Assembly (NCBI GenBank): GCA_029204225.1
Contig: CM055111.1
Span: forward strand, 24,861,874 to 24,925,873
Direction of reading: 5' to 3'
Origin: Diphasiastrum complanatum
Taxonomy: Eukaryota > Streptophyta > Lycopodiopsida > Lycopodiales > Lycopodiaceae
DNA: 64,000 nt
The notes below the pieces were generated by a model. The model made no database searches. It saw nothing but the letters and a program-made list of their open reading frames with translations, and was not told the DNA's origin. Below are positions 48,378 through 59,456 of this stretch, in pieces. Position 1 is the stretch's first letter; each line of letters opens with the position of its first letter. A program made the position numbers and the translations under genes.

Positions 48378-49593
48378 GATAGCGATGACTTGAGCAACGA
48401 TCTAAGAGATTCTTAGATGTGGAGGCTGAAGAGGATTTGCATGACTCCCAAATGCTCTCATCCGATGACACACACCAGTGGATGCAACTATTGCAGATTA
48501 TGTGGCTATGAGCCCAGGTTATTTCTCGACTGACGAGCTTTAGTTTTTTGGAATTGTCACCATTAAGCATCACATTTAATTTTGTTGTTTATGATTTCCA
48601 TTTCATTCCAACTTGTCTTGTCAGACGCATCAGAAGGTTTGCAAGGCAAGTTGTGTACTGTCTTGTGTGACATACACAAGATTGCACGCAAGAAAAAAAG
48701 CAGTGCTGCTAAAAAGGTGTGAGAATTTTGCACTCGCAACCTCGCGACAGACTTGACCAAAAATGAAATCCTAGCTAAATGTACAGTGGCGCTAGTTTGG
48801 GCAAATTTTCCGACATCTCTACCAGTCAAACACTTTGAGGGTGACGAGGGTGCTCCAGCTTGGAACGAGTTTTCTCCTGATCTGACCACAGTAGTATTTG
48901 AAATTGCAACAAAGTATGTCGCAGACCAAGGATGGTTTGTTTATACATGCATCCCTGAGCACTTTCCGATTGTACACTCATTCGTTGAGTCATTTGGATT
49001 TGTGCTATATCATTGCTTGAACGTGCTGGTCGAAGCGGCCTACACCAGGCATGATCCATATGAGGAGGTAATCACTCTTTTGTCGCAAACAAGTTTGAAT
49101 AGGCACATCGTTTTTCTAGCATAATAACCATCAGATGTTTTTCTCTTTAGGTTGTCTTTTGGCAAATGCCATTGTACCATCGAGTAGGTGTCCCGCACCT
49201 ACCTACAAGAGATCTATTGCTAGTCGAGACTCGAAGGTTGCTTTTGACAAAAAGGCAAATTGGGTAATGGACCTTAATGGGAGCACAATTACTGAAGTAA
49301 ATGACGTTGTTTGTCGTGGCGATGCCGAGAGGTCTCCATGTTTTTGCAGGTACATCCAAGAAATAAACTGGGTGCATTTTTTATATTTGTTTATTTGATA
49401 ACTCTGCTACACTTTCCGCATTTGAAGGTTTTTGGTGGAGATGTTAACCAATCCGGGTGACATCATTATGGATCTATTTTCTGGAACTGGAAATATGGGA
49501 CATCAAGCTGGATCTTTAAATAGAGATTGCATATGTATTGAGCAGGACCAGTTGTTGTTTGACACTTTTTTGTTGCCTATGGAGAGTAGTTAG
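48378..49593 (+). pseudogene. 3' part of methyltransferase-like gene: beta-class (DNA N4/N6-type) AdoMet domain
   Basis: Coding blocks: 48378-48523 (RSKRFLDVEAEEDLHDSQML), 48623-49067, 49151-49349 and 49428-49593. 48623-49067 encodes ALVWANFPTSLP, then TKYVADQGWFVYTCIPEHF and FGFVLYHCLNVLVEA, like motif IV and following strands of beta-class amino-methyltransferases. The last exon encodes FLVEMLTNPGDIIMDLFSGT followed by GN and then LNRDCICIEQDQ. That is the AdoMet-binding PGD-x3-D-x-FSGTG motif plus acidic loop, located C-terminally as in the beta class. Damage: TAG 48380, TGA 48386, TGA 48509, TGA 48720 and a frameshift near 49255 in an A5 run. Such enzymes methylate exocyclic amino groups of C or A in DNA. 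No DPPY/SPPY catalytic box is seen, so activity is doubtful. Confidence 0.6.
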
Positions 49594-50681
49594 TGTTAGG
49601 CTAAAAAATCATCATGAACTAATTCGAGACTTTCCAGCTGCCAACTGCTTTTGTTTAGTTTATGTTATTTTGAACAATCTTAAAACAGTATTGCATGGAT
49701 ATCTCTTTCAGCCCAATTTGTGGTTTTGATGTTATTAGTAACTAATTGATGGCAAAAGGTATACTATTAAATTAATTAGTGTCTTATATTGAAGATCATC
49801 ATGCGCAAGAGTTTGTCTTATTGTCTTATTGTCTTACTGAGAAAGATTTGTTTTCTCCACCACCTTTCAGACTGATTCAATACTATCTCAAGCTATTAAG
49901 TAACATTGAAGAAGATGTCCTTAACTAGGTTCAAATTCACCTTTATCTACTCTTCTTGTAAACTTACCTTCAGTCTGCTTACATTTAATCCAAGTCTTGA
50001 TTAGTGCATGCTGAGTAGCATCTCTACATTAGAATATGTACATGGTATAAGAGAATGTAAGTTGTGTGAGTCAATTTTTTTAATAGTAAGTATTTCTGTA
50101 CATTTATTCTCTAGAGTTGCTATGCTGAATAGATACCCAGTTGTCTTATATGAATTTTTGTTTGATGAACTGTATCACAAATGCTATTACAACTCTTTGT
50201 TTGATACACCTAATAATTTTTATAGGGTAGGTCGTTAGCAGAGGAGAAGTGCTTTTCCATTACATCCTATCGATTTGTATGTGGCTTGGTGCAAATCTTG
50301 ACATATCTCCTGCACCCTTATGAAATGAGGTCATCACTATGAAGATGTGTCTCATTCAACTTCTCGTCTCTCTTGGGAACCAAAGTTAACAACTCAGGTA
50401 GAAGTATTCTTCTTGGGTCTCCAAGATTTCTCCATGCTGGGAGTAGTGACACTAGTGTAGAATTTACGAGTAGGCAAGCTTCCTGAATAGGTGAGGCCTA
50501 TTTGCTCAGTATGCTGTGCATATGAACATGGAGCTTCTTACTGTTAGTAAGCCCCTCCTTGGTTATGTAGTGGAAACCATATCTATCATGGTAGGTAGGT
50601 CTCTTGGGTCTAGAGTTCTCTGTTACAACTAATTGCTGCCTTCTTATGCTCGTTATGCTGTACCATTTTTTGATGTCTTGA
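49594..50681. other. No gene seen
   Basis: Flank of the methyltransferase-like pseudogene. Several motif-free frames; nothing can be assigned. Confidence 0.35.
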
Positions 50682-51787
50682 ATGGGTGCTAGAAAAGCTC
50701 GCTTCAAGGACGAAAAAGCTTGCCTTGAAAATCTCGCCAAAACGCATTCCCCATTTCGGGCTACTTTGGAGGGGTCAGCTCTAGAATGGTATTTACAGTT
50801 GAATTATAGTAAAGTATCTACTTGGGATAAATTGAAAACCAATTTTTTGGATAGATACAGACAAATCAACTATGCTAATCAAATTATAAGACAGTGAAGT
50901 CAAATCAAGATGAGAGAAAAAGAAACTGTTAGAGATTTTGTGAGTCAAATACAATCTTTGGCCAAAAAGCTACCAAAACCTCCTAGAGAAGAATTTTTCA
51001 TAGCTTGGTTTATAACTGGATTACCCTATGAGATGGCATATGTTCTCACTTCGGAATCACCAAAAACATTTGAAGATGCAGTTTCAAGAGCTATAGCTTT
51101 GGAACATGCTACTAAAGTTATGGGAGAATCATCTAAAGCAAGACAAAAAGCATGGGTGGATGTATCTTTAGAAGATAATCCCAATTTTAATAAAGAATCA
51201 AGCAAAAATAAGAATAGAGAAAATAATTTTGAGGAAGTATTAAGGAATTCATTAAGGCAAGTGAAAGATGAATTACTAAACACAGTTAGTCAAAAAATTA
51301 GTGAGCTCAATATAAAAGTACATAATGAACCTCAAAGACTAGGGGTATGGTGTACTAACTGTAGAGGCAGTGGACATATCGAAAATAATTGTCGTTATCA
51401 GCAACAAATGTATCCACCACCTTCTATACCTCCACCATTACCGATGAATATGCCTTTGACCTCAAAATTCTATGAAATTTGTAAAAGATCAAATCATAAT
51501 ACGACAGGATGCTATTATAACAAAAATGGACGGGGAGGTAATTTGAGGAATCCTCTAATGGCTAATGTAAGCCTTGAATATAATCATGGACAAAATTATC
51601 CTCTTGTGTTACCTACACCAACCTTTTATAGTGGACCAACTGCACAAAATATGAATTATACAACACCATATAATGGATTTCCTTATTATTCGGTCTATTT
51701 ACTCATTCTTAACCTCAAATGCCAATATCATCACATGGACACGCACAATCTAGTCAAGAATAGTATAGGAAGAATTATAATAATAAT
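50682..51787 (+). pseudogene. Ty3/gypsy-type Gag, truncated by Copia G
   Basis: The frame contains FRATLEGSALEWYLQL, STWDKLKTNFLDRY and FIAWFITGLPYEMAY, the retrotransposon Gag capsid domain of plant gypsy elements. An intact zinc knuckle follows (CTNCRGSGHIENNC). A second knuckle, CKRSNHNTTGC, has lost its first Cys (Tyr instead). A TGA at 50895-50897 stands where a Trp codon is expected (RQ*SQIKM). Coding stops where the Copia G LTR begins at 51788. Protease and RT would lie beyond G, outside the window. The 5' LTR is not identified. Confidence 0.8.
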
Positions 51788-52459
51788 TGTGAAGTTTTTA
51801 GCACGTGTGAACTTCACCACACACCTTACAGGATCTTAATGAGGTGTTGTGATTGCACAAGAATGATCAATGAATAGATTACTTGGAAAATCCAAGGCAA
51901 GAGCACAATGGCATACAACAGACTAAAGAACTAGCTCCTTACTATGAGAGATAGCTATCAGAAAATATTTTAAGTGCTCATTATGGGAAAAACAACCTGC
52001 TCTTGAGTAGAGAGAGAATGGTCCCAAAACACCAAAATCTCACTATTTACACTATGGCAAGACAAGCCAAAATTTCCCTACATCAATGCGGCTCGAGTTC
52101 CTATAGTGGAGTTGCATGGAAAGTCCACTTCATTCAGTTAACTCAACTATCATAGATCCACATGTAAAACTGCATGCATGGATATTGCATGTACTGCATG
52201 TCAACTCTCAAAATTACCTAGACATGTGTAGATCATGTAAACTACTTTGCATGCTGCATGCACTGATTGCATGTTGCTTGCATGCACTCTGAATGACTTT
52301 GCATGTAATCTAAACTTTTGCATGACATTAAGATTGAACCTACCTAACTCAAACTCGACCTATTCTAGAAGGTTATGTACAATAAAATATACAATGGAAA
52401 TTACATAGGCATGGCCCCCAAACTTGAGATAGGAAGATATAATTTTACTAATCTTCACA
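51788..52459 (-). repeat. Copia G 3' LTR
   Basis: 672 bp; on the plus strand it starts TGTGAAG and ends CTTCACA, a perfect 7-bp inverted terminus. On the minus strand it follows the purine tract AGGAGGAG. A CACACGTG motif lies near its 3' end (51802-51809). Confidence 0.75.
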
Positions 52460-53148
52460 CTCCTCCTATAAAAAAAACTCCTATCCAACATATACTTTGA
52501 AATTAGGCCAAGGTTAGACCTCATCTTGATAAAAACATTCTTGAGAAATGGCTTGGTAATAAGATCTGCAACACAATTTGAAGATTCAACATGCTCCAAT
52601 GAGATGTCTCTCCCAATAACTTTTTCTCTTACAAAATGAAGAGCTACCTCAATGTGTTTGCTCCTTGCATAGAACACATGATTGTTTGCAAGAGCCTGAC
52701 CTGAGATGTTATCATTCTTGATAATTGGAAGGTCTTCATCTCCATAACACTTTAGCTCCAAGAGTAGCCTTTTGTTCCATAAAACTTCCTTTGATGTGGT
52801 TGTAAAGATTTGTACTCAGCTTCACAGGATGATAAGGATATAGTTGTTTGCTTCTTTGATAGCCAAGAAACTAGATCTCCTCCAAGAGAAATCGTGTAAG
52901 CACTTAGACCTCGCACAGGCAACATTGCTTGCGTGCTCATTGGGCAAAGGGCTTATACACGTAGGATGCCATACCCTCGGATCTTGCATGTGTTGGCTTA
53001 GCTTATGCACACTAAAGCTTAGATCAGGCCTTGTCACTGTTAACCATATAAGTGAGCCCATCAGACTCCTATAAAGAGTGATGTCCTCGAAGGATCTTTC
53101 ATAATCTTTTATAGGAACTTTTACAATGTGCTCCATTGGTGTATCTAT
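52460..53148 (-). pseudogene. Copia G RT end and RNase H
   Basis: Minus-strand blocks: [75 protein letters not shown] and CVADLITKPF. At least three frameshifts separate these blocks, so RNase H could not be made. Confidence 0.85.
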
Positions 53149-53829
53149 TGTTAAAAATTCACAATTCTAGCTTGACTAGTTTTGGTCATATGACTTGTAA
53201 ATACTTAGATGGTCATGATGTGGCTTGTCACACGTGCCAAATAGCATAGGATTCCATTCATAAGGATGTTCTCAAGTAGACCTAAGTGATAGAACCTTTG
53301 GAATGAGTCCAAATCATGCTTAGATACAAGAGAGAAAAAGTAGGAGCTATTTTTGGTAGTTTTTGCATTGTTGAGGGATTTCCAAGATTCCAATCCTAAC
53401 TTGGTAGGGATGAAAGATCCACCAAAATTAGCATTAGGGATAGGTTGGGCTACTCATACCTGCCCAAAACCGTGATGGATCATGTATATATAGGTGATGA
53501 TATCTCACCAAAATCAATCAAGCAATTTCATGATTTTTCTCTCATAATGGTGCAATTGCTCTGTATGTTTATAATTGTTTGAGTTCTTGTGATTCCTAAT
53601 GATTATAGGATTGAATGTAGGTCTGGTGTATAGTACTCAGACTGTGGGAGGCCGTACTTTCAAACGTGTGAAGGCTTCTTTCAAGGATTTGGGCCATTTA
53701 GTGAGGTTCTAGCATAGATTCTTGATGGATTTTGATGGTTCAAGTTGTGCTAATCTTATGAGATCATAATCTATTGTTTCCCTCATCATTTCAAGTGTTT
53801 TAGGATCCTTATTTGCTGTAATTTTAACA
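53149..53829 (+). repeat. Copia D1 5' LTR
   Basis: It has GGCCGTACTTTCAAACGTGTG at 53650-53670 and TATATATA at 53484-53491. It is followed by the primer site TGGTATTAGAGCC, which has one change from the standard. Confidence 0.93.
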
Positions 53830-54635
53830 TGGTATTAGAGCCTAAAGGCTGAAATGAGCTAAATCCTTGTTTTTCATTCAATTTGATCACAATTTTTGAT
53901 CTAAATCTTGTGTAGATTGGATCTTAGCATCTAGCATTGATTCTAGAACTCAAAGTGAGTCAATGCCATTGGAGATTGATGTTGTGTGACTTCATTTGCA
54001 GGTGTTTAGGTGTCTAAAACTAGAGGCAAAGTTGAATTCAATCCACATTACCAAGATAGCTTGCTTGCTCCAAGCATTGATTTATAAGTGAGTTTTGGAG
54101 ATGATTTCATAGAGGAGGCTTTCTAGAATTCAAGGAGAGGGAAGATTAGAGATTTGGGGACTCTTCAAGGCTGTTCTAAGGTGTAGAGGACACCTCCTAA
54201 AGTGATTTAGGTTCAGTCCAACCATTGCTTGATTTATGCATCAAATTAGATCAATTTTTTATCAATTTTGGTCAATTTTTGCTTGTGATTGGATAGTAGA
54301 TTGTGTTGAATCCTCATTAAGTTTCATTTAGATATTATACAAGTGATTTTGAAAGTATATTAGGTTGCTGAAACTCACTCTTGATCAGATCATTTGGAAG
54401 CTTTTATGTTCTGTATAGAAAGAGGGGCAATTCTACTAGTATTATCTAATTCAATCAAGCAAGTGCATTGTTTCTAGTATTCTATGATTCGATTTTGTTA
54501 AAGATCATTCTGAGATCTTTATAAAAAGTCTATTACTGATCTTTTCAGGTCCCTAAGAAGTGGGATAAGGTAGATCTTCAATCAAATCAATAGAAGTAAC
54601 CTTCATTTGTGTCAAGTCCTTGATTAGGAGACTAG
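53830..54635 (+). promoter_or_regulatory. Copia D1 primer site and leader
   Basis: The primer site is at 53830-53842. The 0.8-kb leader is nearly the same as D2's (60139-60949). Confidence 0.8.
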
Positions 54636-55520
54636 ATGGCATCTATAAATGCATATCTTTTGGATACTAATGAAAGGCTCAACAAAACTAACTATTCCAT
54701 ATGGAAAGTTAGAATGGAATCCAACATGATCATGAAAGATCTGATGGAGATTGTAAATGGTAAGGAGGGTGAACCTATTCATCCTCAAGAAAAAGCCAAA
54801 TACATCAAGAGGTGCAATGTTGCACTACATTGCATAAAAATGAATGTTGCAAATGAACTCTTAAGAGAGGTAGGAGATTGCACTTTGGCTCAATATGCTT
54901 CGGAGACTTTTCAAAAGATCTCTGAATCCAAGAACCAAACTAGGATTTTAGCTTTGAAGAATCAGATCTATAGAAGCTATCAAAAGAAAGGAGAGAGTGC
55001 ACATACTTTTGTCTTAAGAGTGAAGGAATTGAACAAAGAGCTAGCCTTCATAGGTGATCCTATCAAGGATGAAGAGCTTGTTCAACTCATATTGAATGGA
55101 CTACGCTTTGAATTTGACAATTTGGTTCAGGGATATGCAATTATGGGTAAGCTACCCATACTTGAAGAACTCCAAGGCACACTCATGGCCGAGGAATCAA
55201 GAAGGATCCAAATGCAAGAAAGCATAGATAGACTTTCCATCCAAGGTGGAGATGACCAAGCTCTCTTCACCAAAGGAAAAGTCAAGTCCAAAGGCAAAGG
55301 ATCAACATTCAAGAAGTCTTCAAAGCTTGAGGATCAAGAAGGACCCTCAAAGGCATCTCCATCAACCACCAAAGTCAAGAAGGACAAATCGAAGGTGAAG
55401 TGCTACTATTGTAGCAAAATGGGGCATTATGCCTCAGAATGCTTCAAGAGGAAGCAAGATCAAAGCCAAGACAACATGAGAAAAGTTGGTGGGTTGACTC
55501 GGGTGCTAGTTCACACATGA
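54636..55520 (+). pseudogene. Copia D1 Gag
   Basis: Starts MASINAYLLDTNERLN, with the full Gag domain and an intact zinc knuckle CYYCSKMGHYASEC starting at residue 256. After the knuckle, a deletion of about 90 bp relative to D2 shifts the frame, so Gag ends 20-odd residues later with an unrelated tail. A functional Gag without Pol could still be made from this frame. Confidence 0.88.
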
Positions 55521-56887
55521 CTAGCAAAAGGGAGTTCTTCTCTTCTCTCTTATCTTATGATGGACCTATAAAGTCTATCTATATAGCAAATGATGAAGCT
55601 TGTAATATTGAAGGAGTTGGTAGCATTCCCCTTTGCTTAGGATCTTCCAAAAAGATCAACATAGAAGGTGTTTTGTACATTCCTACAATAACAAAGAATC
55701 TACTAAGTGTTGGCCAAATGGTAGACAATGGTTTCAATGTTGACTTTGCTTCAAATGAATGTTTCATCAAGAAGAAGGGTAAGATAGTATCTAAGGGCAC
55801 TAGACTTGGCAAACTTTATAAGTTGGATGCATTTGTGGATACTAATGTTTTCATGTTGGCCGAGAAGAACAAGATATCTACCTTCACCAAGGAGGATCCA
55901 TCTTCCACAAGAGGGATCATGCTTGGATATGCAAGCTCAAGCAAGGGCTACAAAATCTATCTCCCATCCTTGAACAAATTTGTTGTTTCAAGGGATGTTA
56001 TATTTGATGAACATCATATGCATATGCTTGAAGAAGGCTCAAGTGCTCCAACAATCAAGAAGAAGATGGCCGAGGAGCAAGATCTTGATTTCGAGGAGGA
56101 GCTCATGGAGGAGCAAGCACCAAACCCACCTATCACACCAAGGAGATCTTCAAGGGCAAAAGTGGAGCCATCAAGGCTCACATATCAAGGCAAAGGGCAG
56201 CAAGTTGAGGGTATCTCATCCACTTCTTATGCTTTATCTAGTTTTGAAGAACCGTCTAATGTTGAAGATGCATTGAACTCCAAAGAATGGTATAAAGCTA
56301 TGTTGGATGAGTATGATGCCTTGATTGAGAATGAAACTTGGTTGCTTGTTGATAGACCTCAAAGGAATGTAATAGGATGCAAGTGGGTCTTCAAGCTTAA
56401 GTTGAATGCAAATGGGAGCGTTAACAAACATAAAGCAAGATTAGTTGCAAAAGGTTATGCTCAAGAGAGAGGGATAGACTATGAGAAAACTTTTGCACCC
56501 GTGGCCAAGATGGTCACAATAAGGCTAATCATTGCACTTGCATCACATTTTGGATGGATCCTATGTCAAATGGATGTCTCTAATGCTTTCTTGAATGGTT
56601 TTTTAGAAGAGGATATCTATGTGGAGCAGCCACAAGGGTTCATCAAACATGGAATGGAGGACAAAGTATGCCATCTCAAAAGAAGCATCTATGGCTTGAA
56701 GCAAGCCTCAAGATCTTGGAATTTAAGATTACATTGCTATTTTATTTTACTTTCTTTTTCTCAAAGTGAATATGATCCCACTCTTTACATTAAGTTTGAT
56801 GATGTTGGTATTGTACTTTTACTCATTTATGTAGACGACATCATCATTAGTGGAAATAGTGTTGATGGTATTAAAAAATCAAGATAG
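55485..56887 (+). pseudogene. Copia D1 protease-RT fusion lacking integrase
   Basis: The frame contains WWVDSGASSHMTSKRE (protease) and then NLLSVGQMVDNGF. It goes straight from STFTKEDPSSTRG into the integrase tail and RT, because the region holding the His/Cys and D,D35E domains is deleted in frame. RT is complete through YVDDIIISGN (56830-56859), then a frameshift near 56880 ends it. The RT linker has APRRSSRAKVE-type repeats. Coding capacity otherwise matches D2 closely. Confidence 0.88.
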
Positions 56888-57807
56888 ATCTATCCTTAGA
56901 GTTCAAGATGGTAGATCTAGGTTGTCTTCATTTCATCTTAGGCATAGAGGTACTTAGAGGATCTGATTTTATCTTTATAAGTCAAGTAAACTATTCTCAA
57001 ACTCTTTTGAAGAAGTTTAAGATGGAAGTATGCAAAAGTGTTGACGCACCAATGGAGCAAGATGTAAAAGTGCCAAATGAAGATGATGAAAGATCCTTCA
57101 TGGACATCACTTTGTTTAGGCAACTTATAGGCTCCTTAATGTGGATCACTATAACTAGACCAGATCTTAGCTTTAGTGTATGTAGGTTGAGCCAATCCAT
57201 GCAAAAGCCATTGAATATCCATTGGAAAAAGGCTAAGAGGATTCTAAGATACATCTCGGGTACATTGGATTTTGGGATTCTATATAGAGGAGATGTGATT
57301 AACCTTCATGCATTTAGTGATTAAGATTTTGCAGGGGACAAGAGAGATAGGAAATCAACAAGTGCCTATTCAACTTTCATAGGAGAAGGTGTGGTTTCAT
57401 GGCTTTTCAAAAAGCAAGAAACTATATCCCTATCTTCAACCAAGGCCAAGTACAAAGCTTTGACACTCACTACAAAGGAGGTACTTTGGATCAAGAGATT
57501 ATTGGTGGAGCTAAAGATCATGAATTCAGAGGAGGCACCAATCATCTACAATGACAATATATCAGCCCAACACCTTGCATTTAACCCAATCTTCCATGCA
57601 AGATCTAAGCACATTGAGATATGCCATCACTTTGTGAGAGAAATGGTGCAAGCCAAGGAGATTGCTTTGGAGCATGTTCCAAGCAACAAATGTGTAGCTG
57701 ATCTACTTACTAAACCACTTCAGAAGACAACTTTTATGAAGTTCAGATCATCACTTGGAGTTATTAGTAAAACAATGATTGAACCAAAGCTAGATAGTGA
57801 GGAGGAG
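56888..57807 (+). pseudogene. Copia D1 RT end and RNase H
   Basis: Continues in a shifted frame: [36 protein letters not shown] and LHAFSD. TAA follows at 57322-57324 in the first RNase H acidic block, then WLFKKQETISLSSTKAKYKA (Glu of the STEAEY motif reads Lys), HARSKHIEICHHFVREMV and CVADLLTKPL. The coding stop at 57811-57813 overlaps the LTR start. Confidence 0.88.
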
Positions 57808-58478
57808 TGTTAAAAATTCACAATTCTAGCTTGACTAGTTTTGGTCATATGACTTGTAAATAGTTAGATGGTCATGATGTGGCTTGTCACACGTTCCAAA
57901 TATCATAGGATTCCATTCATAAGGATGTTCTCAAGTAGACCTAAGTGATAGAACCTTTTGAATGAGTCCAAATCATGCTTAGATACAAGAGAGAAAAAGT
58001 AGGAGCTATTTTTGGTAGTTTTTGCATTGTTGAGGGCTTTCCAAGATTCCAACCCTAACTTGGTAGGGATGAAAGATCTACCAAAATTAGCATTAGGGAT
58101 AGTCATACCTGCCCAAAACCGTGATGGATCATGTATATATAGGTGATGATATCTCACCAAAATCAATCAAGCAATTTCACGATTTTTCTCTCATAATGGT
58201 GCAATTGCTCTGTATATTTATAATTGTTTGAGTTCTTGTGATTCCTAATGATTATAGGATTGAATGTAGGTCTGGTGTATAGTACTCAGACTGTGGGAGG
58301 CCGTACTTTCAAACGTGTGAAGGCTTCTTTCAAGGATTTGGGCCATTTAGTGAGGTTCAAGCATAGATTCTTGATGGATTTTGATGGTTCAAGTTGTGCT
58401 AATCTTATGAGATCATAATCTATTGTTTCCCTCATCATCTCAAGTGTTTTAGGATCCTTATTTGCTGTAATTTTAACA
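57808..58478 (+). repeat. Copia D1 3' LTR
   Basis: It follows the purine tract GAGGAGGAG. It is 10 bp shorter than the 5' LTR because GTTGGGCTAC-type bases near 53441 are missing. Confidence 0.93.
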
Positions 58479-59456
58479 TTTATGCGTTTACAGTTTTCCA
58501 TTTGGAATTTCTTAAGCATGGAAAGTGCATATCAATTTCTAGGCCTAAAACGTAGTGAAGAAGTCCTAAATCTTGCATCTTAAACTCACTACCTAGTGCA
58601 TGTTTAGTTTCTTCTACTAGCTCATTATTTCCACTAAGAATGATATCATCTACATAGATGAGAAGAAAAACTACAAAGTTATTTACAAACTTAATGTACA
58701 ATGAAGGGTCATATTCACTAAGATGAACCTGAGTGATATGAGAAAGGAGTTGAGCCTTGCTATACCAAGACCTTGGTGCTTGTTTTAGTCCATAGAGACT
58801 TTTAAAAAAAAGACAAACTTTTGATTCTTCACCTTCTTTCAAAAACTAGGTGGTTGCTCCATGTAAATCTCCTCCTCAAGGTAACCATTGAGAAAGGCAT
58901 TAGAAACATCAAGCTGAAACATCCTCCAATTGTGATAACATGCAAGAGAAATGAGAATTCTTATAGTTACCATTTTTGCAATAGGTGCAAAAGTATCTTC
59001 ATAGTCAAGACCTTTGATTTGAGAGTAGCCTTTGGCACAAAGTCTTGCTTTAAATTTGTTGATGGATCCATCATTGTTGTATTTGATCCTGAATACCCAC
59101 TTACATCCAATGACATGCATGTTGCTAGGTGGCTCCACAAGCTCCCATGTGTTGTTTGACATCAAGGCTTCATACTCTTGGGTTATTGCTTCAACCCATT
59201 TCTTGGATTGAAGTGCTTCTTGGACATCTTTAGGCTCTTCATCTGATATGAAGAATGCGTGATAGGAAGTTTCACCTTCCACTTGCCTTCCTCCCTCATC
59301 ATAAGTGAGCCTTCTTGGCTTGGATCTCTCTCTTGTGGATCTTCTTGGTGTAGGTGCTTGAAGTTGCTCCTCCTCAAGCCTTGGCCTCACCACTTCTTGA
59401 ACTGCATCAAAGTTGATGATTGTAGATCCTGCACGAGACTCCTTGATCTTTGCTTC
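58479..59456 (-). pseudogene. Copia G linker and reverse transcriptase
   Basis: Minus-strand frame 59393-58839 runs from APTPRRSTRERSKPRRL through WELVEPPSNMHVIGCKWVFR, KARLCAKGYSQIKGLDYEDT and NAFLNGYLEEEIYMEQPP. A frameshift near 58842 leads to SLYGLKQAPRSWYSK and LLIYVDDIILSGNNE (about 58645). Another frameshift near 58530 precedes LKKFQMENCKRI at the D1 junction. The catalytic YVDD is intact. Confidence 0.88.

Larger units (their letters stand above)
53149..58478 (+). mobile_element. Copia element D1, inserted in G, integrase deleted
   Basis: 5.33 kb, with a 681-bp 5' LTR and a 671-bp 3' LTR (11 substitutions plus one 10-bp gap, about 1.6% divergence). Termini are TGTTAAAA/TTTTAACA. Flanking bases TCTAT and TTTAT form a target duplication with one mismatch. 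Compared with D2, it has lost about 90 bp between the zinc knuckle and protease, and about 730 bp covering the whole integrase zinc and catalytic domains. Later frameshift and stop damage RT and RNase H. Non-autonomous now. Confidence 0.93.
51788..59456 (-). mobile_element. Copia element G (minus strand), split by D1 and D2
   Basis: Read right to left: linker and RT (59456-58484), interruption by D1 (53149-58478), RT end and RNase H (53148-52460), then the 3' LTR (52459-51788). The element's gag, protease and integrase must lie right of D2, beyond the window. Removing D1 with one target copy joins MENCKRI to [10 protein letters not shown] in one frame, proving the two halves were contiguous. 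Lineage is close to D (shared YVDDIILSGN and HARSKHIE blocks), but coding is damaged by several frameshifts. Confidence 0.88.

Noticed and set aside
48753-49124. The 48753-49124 frame as an independent small gene
   Set aside because: It is one exon of the methyltransferase-like gene; the frame stays open upstream to an earlier stop and is bounded by a donor at 49068.
55127-55312. Minus-strand frames over D1 and D2 gag repeated in both copies
   Set aside because: Their conservation only reflects the homology of the sense gag.
58286-58519. Minus-strand frame across the D1 3' LTR and G
   Set aside because: It runs by chance across an insertion junction; only its first residues belong to Copia G.
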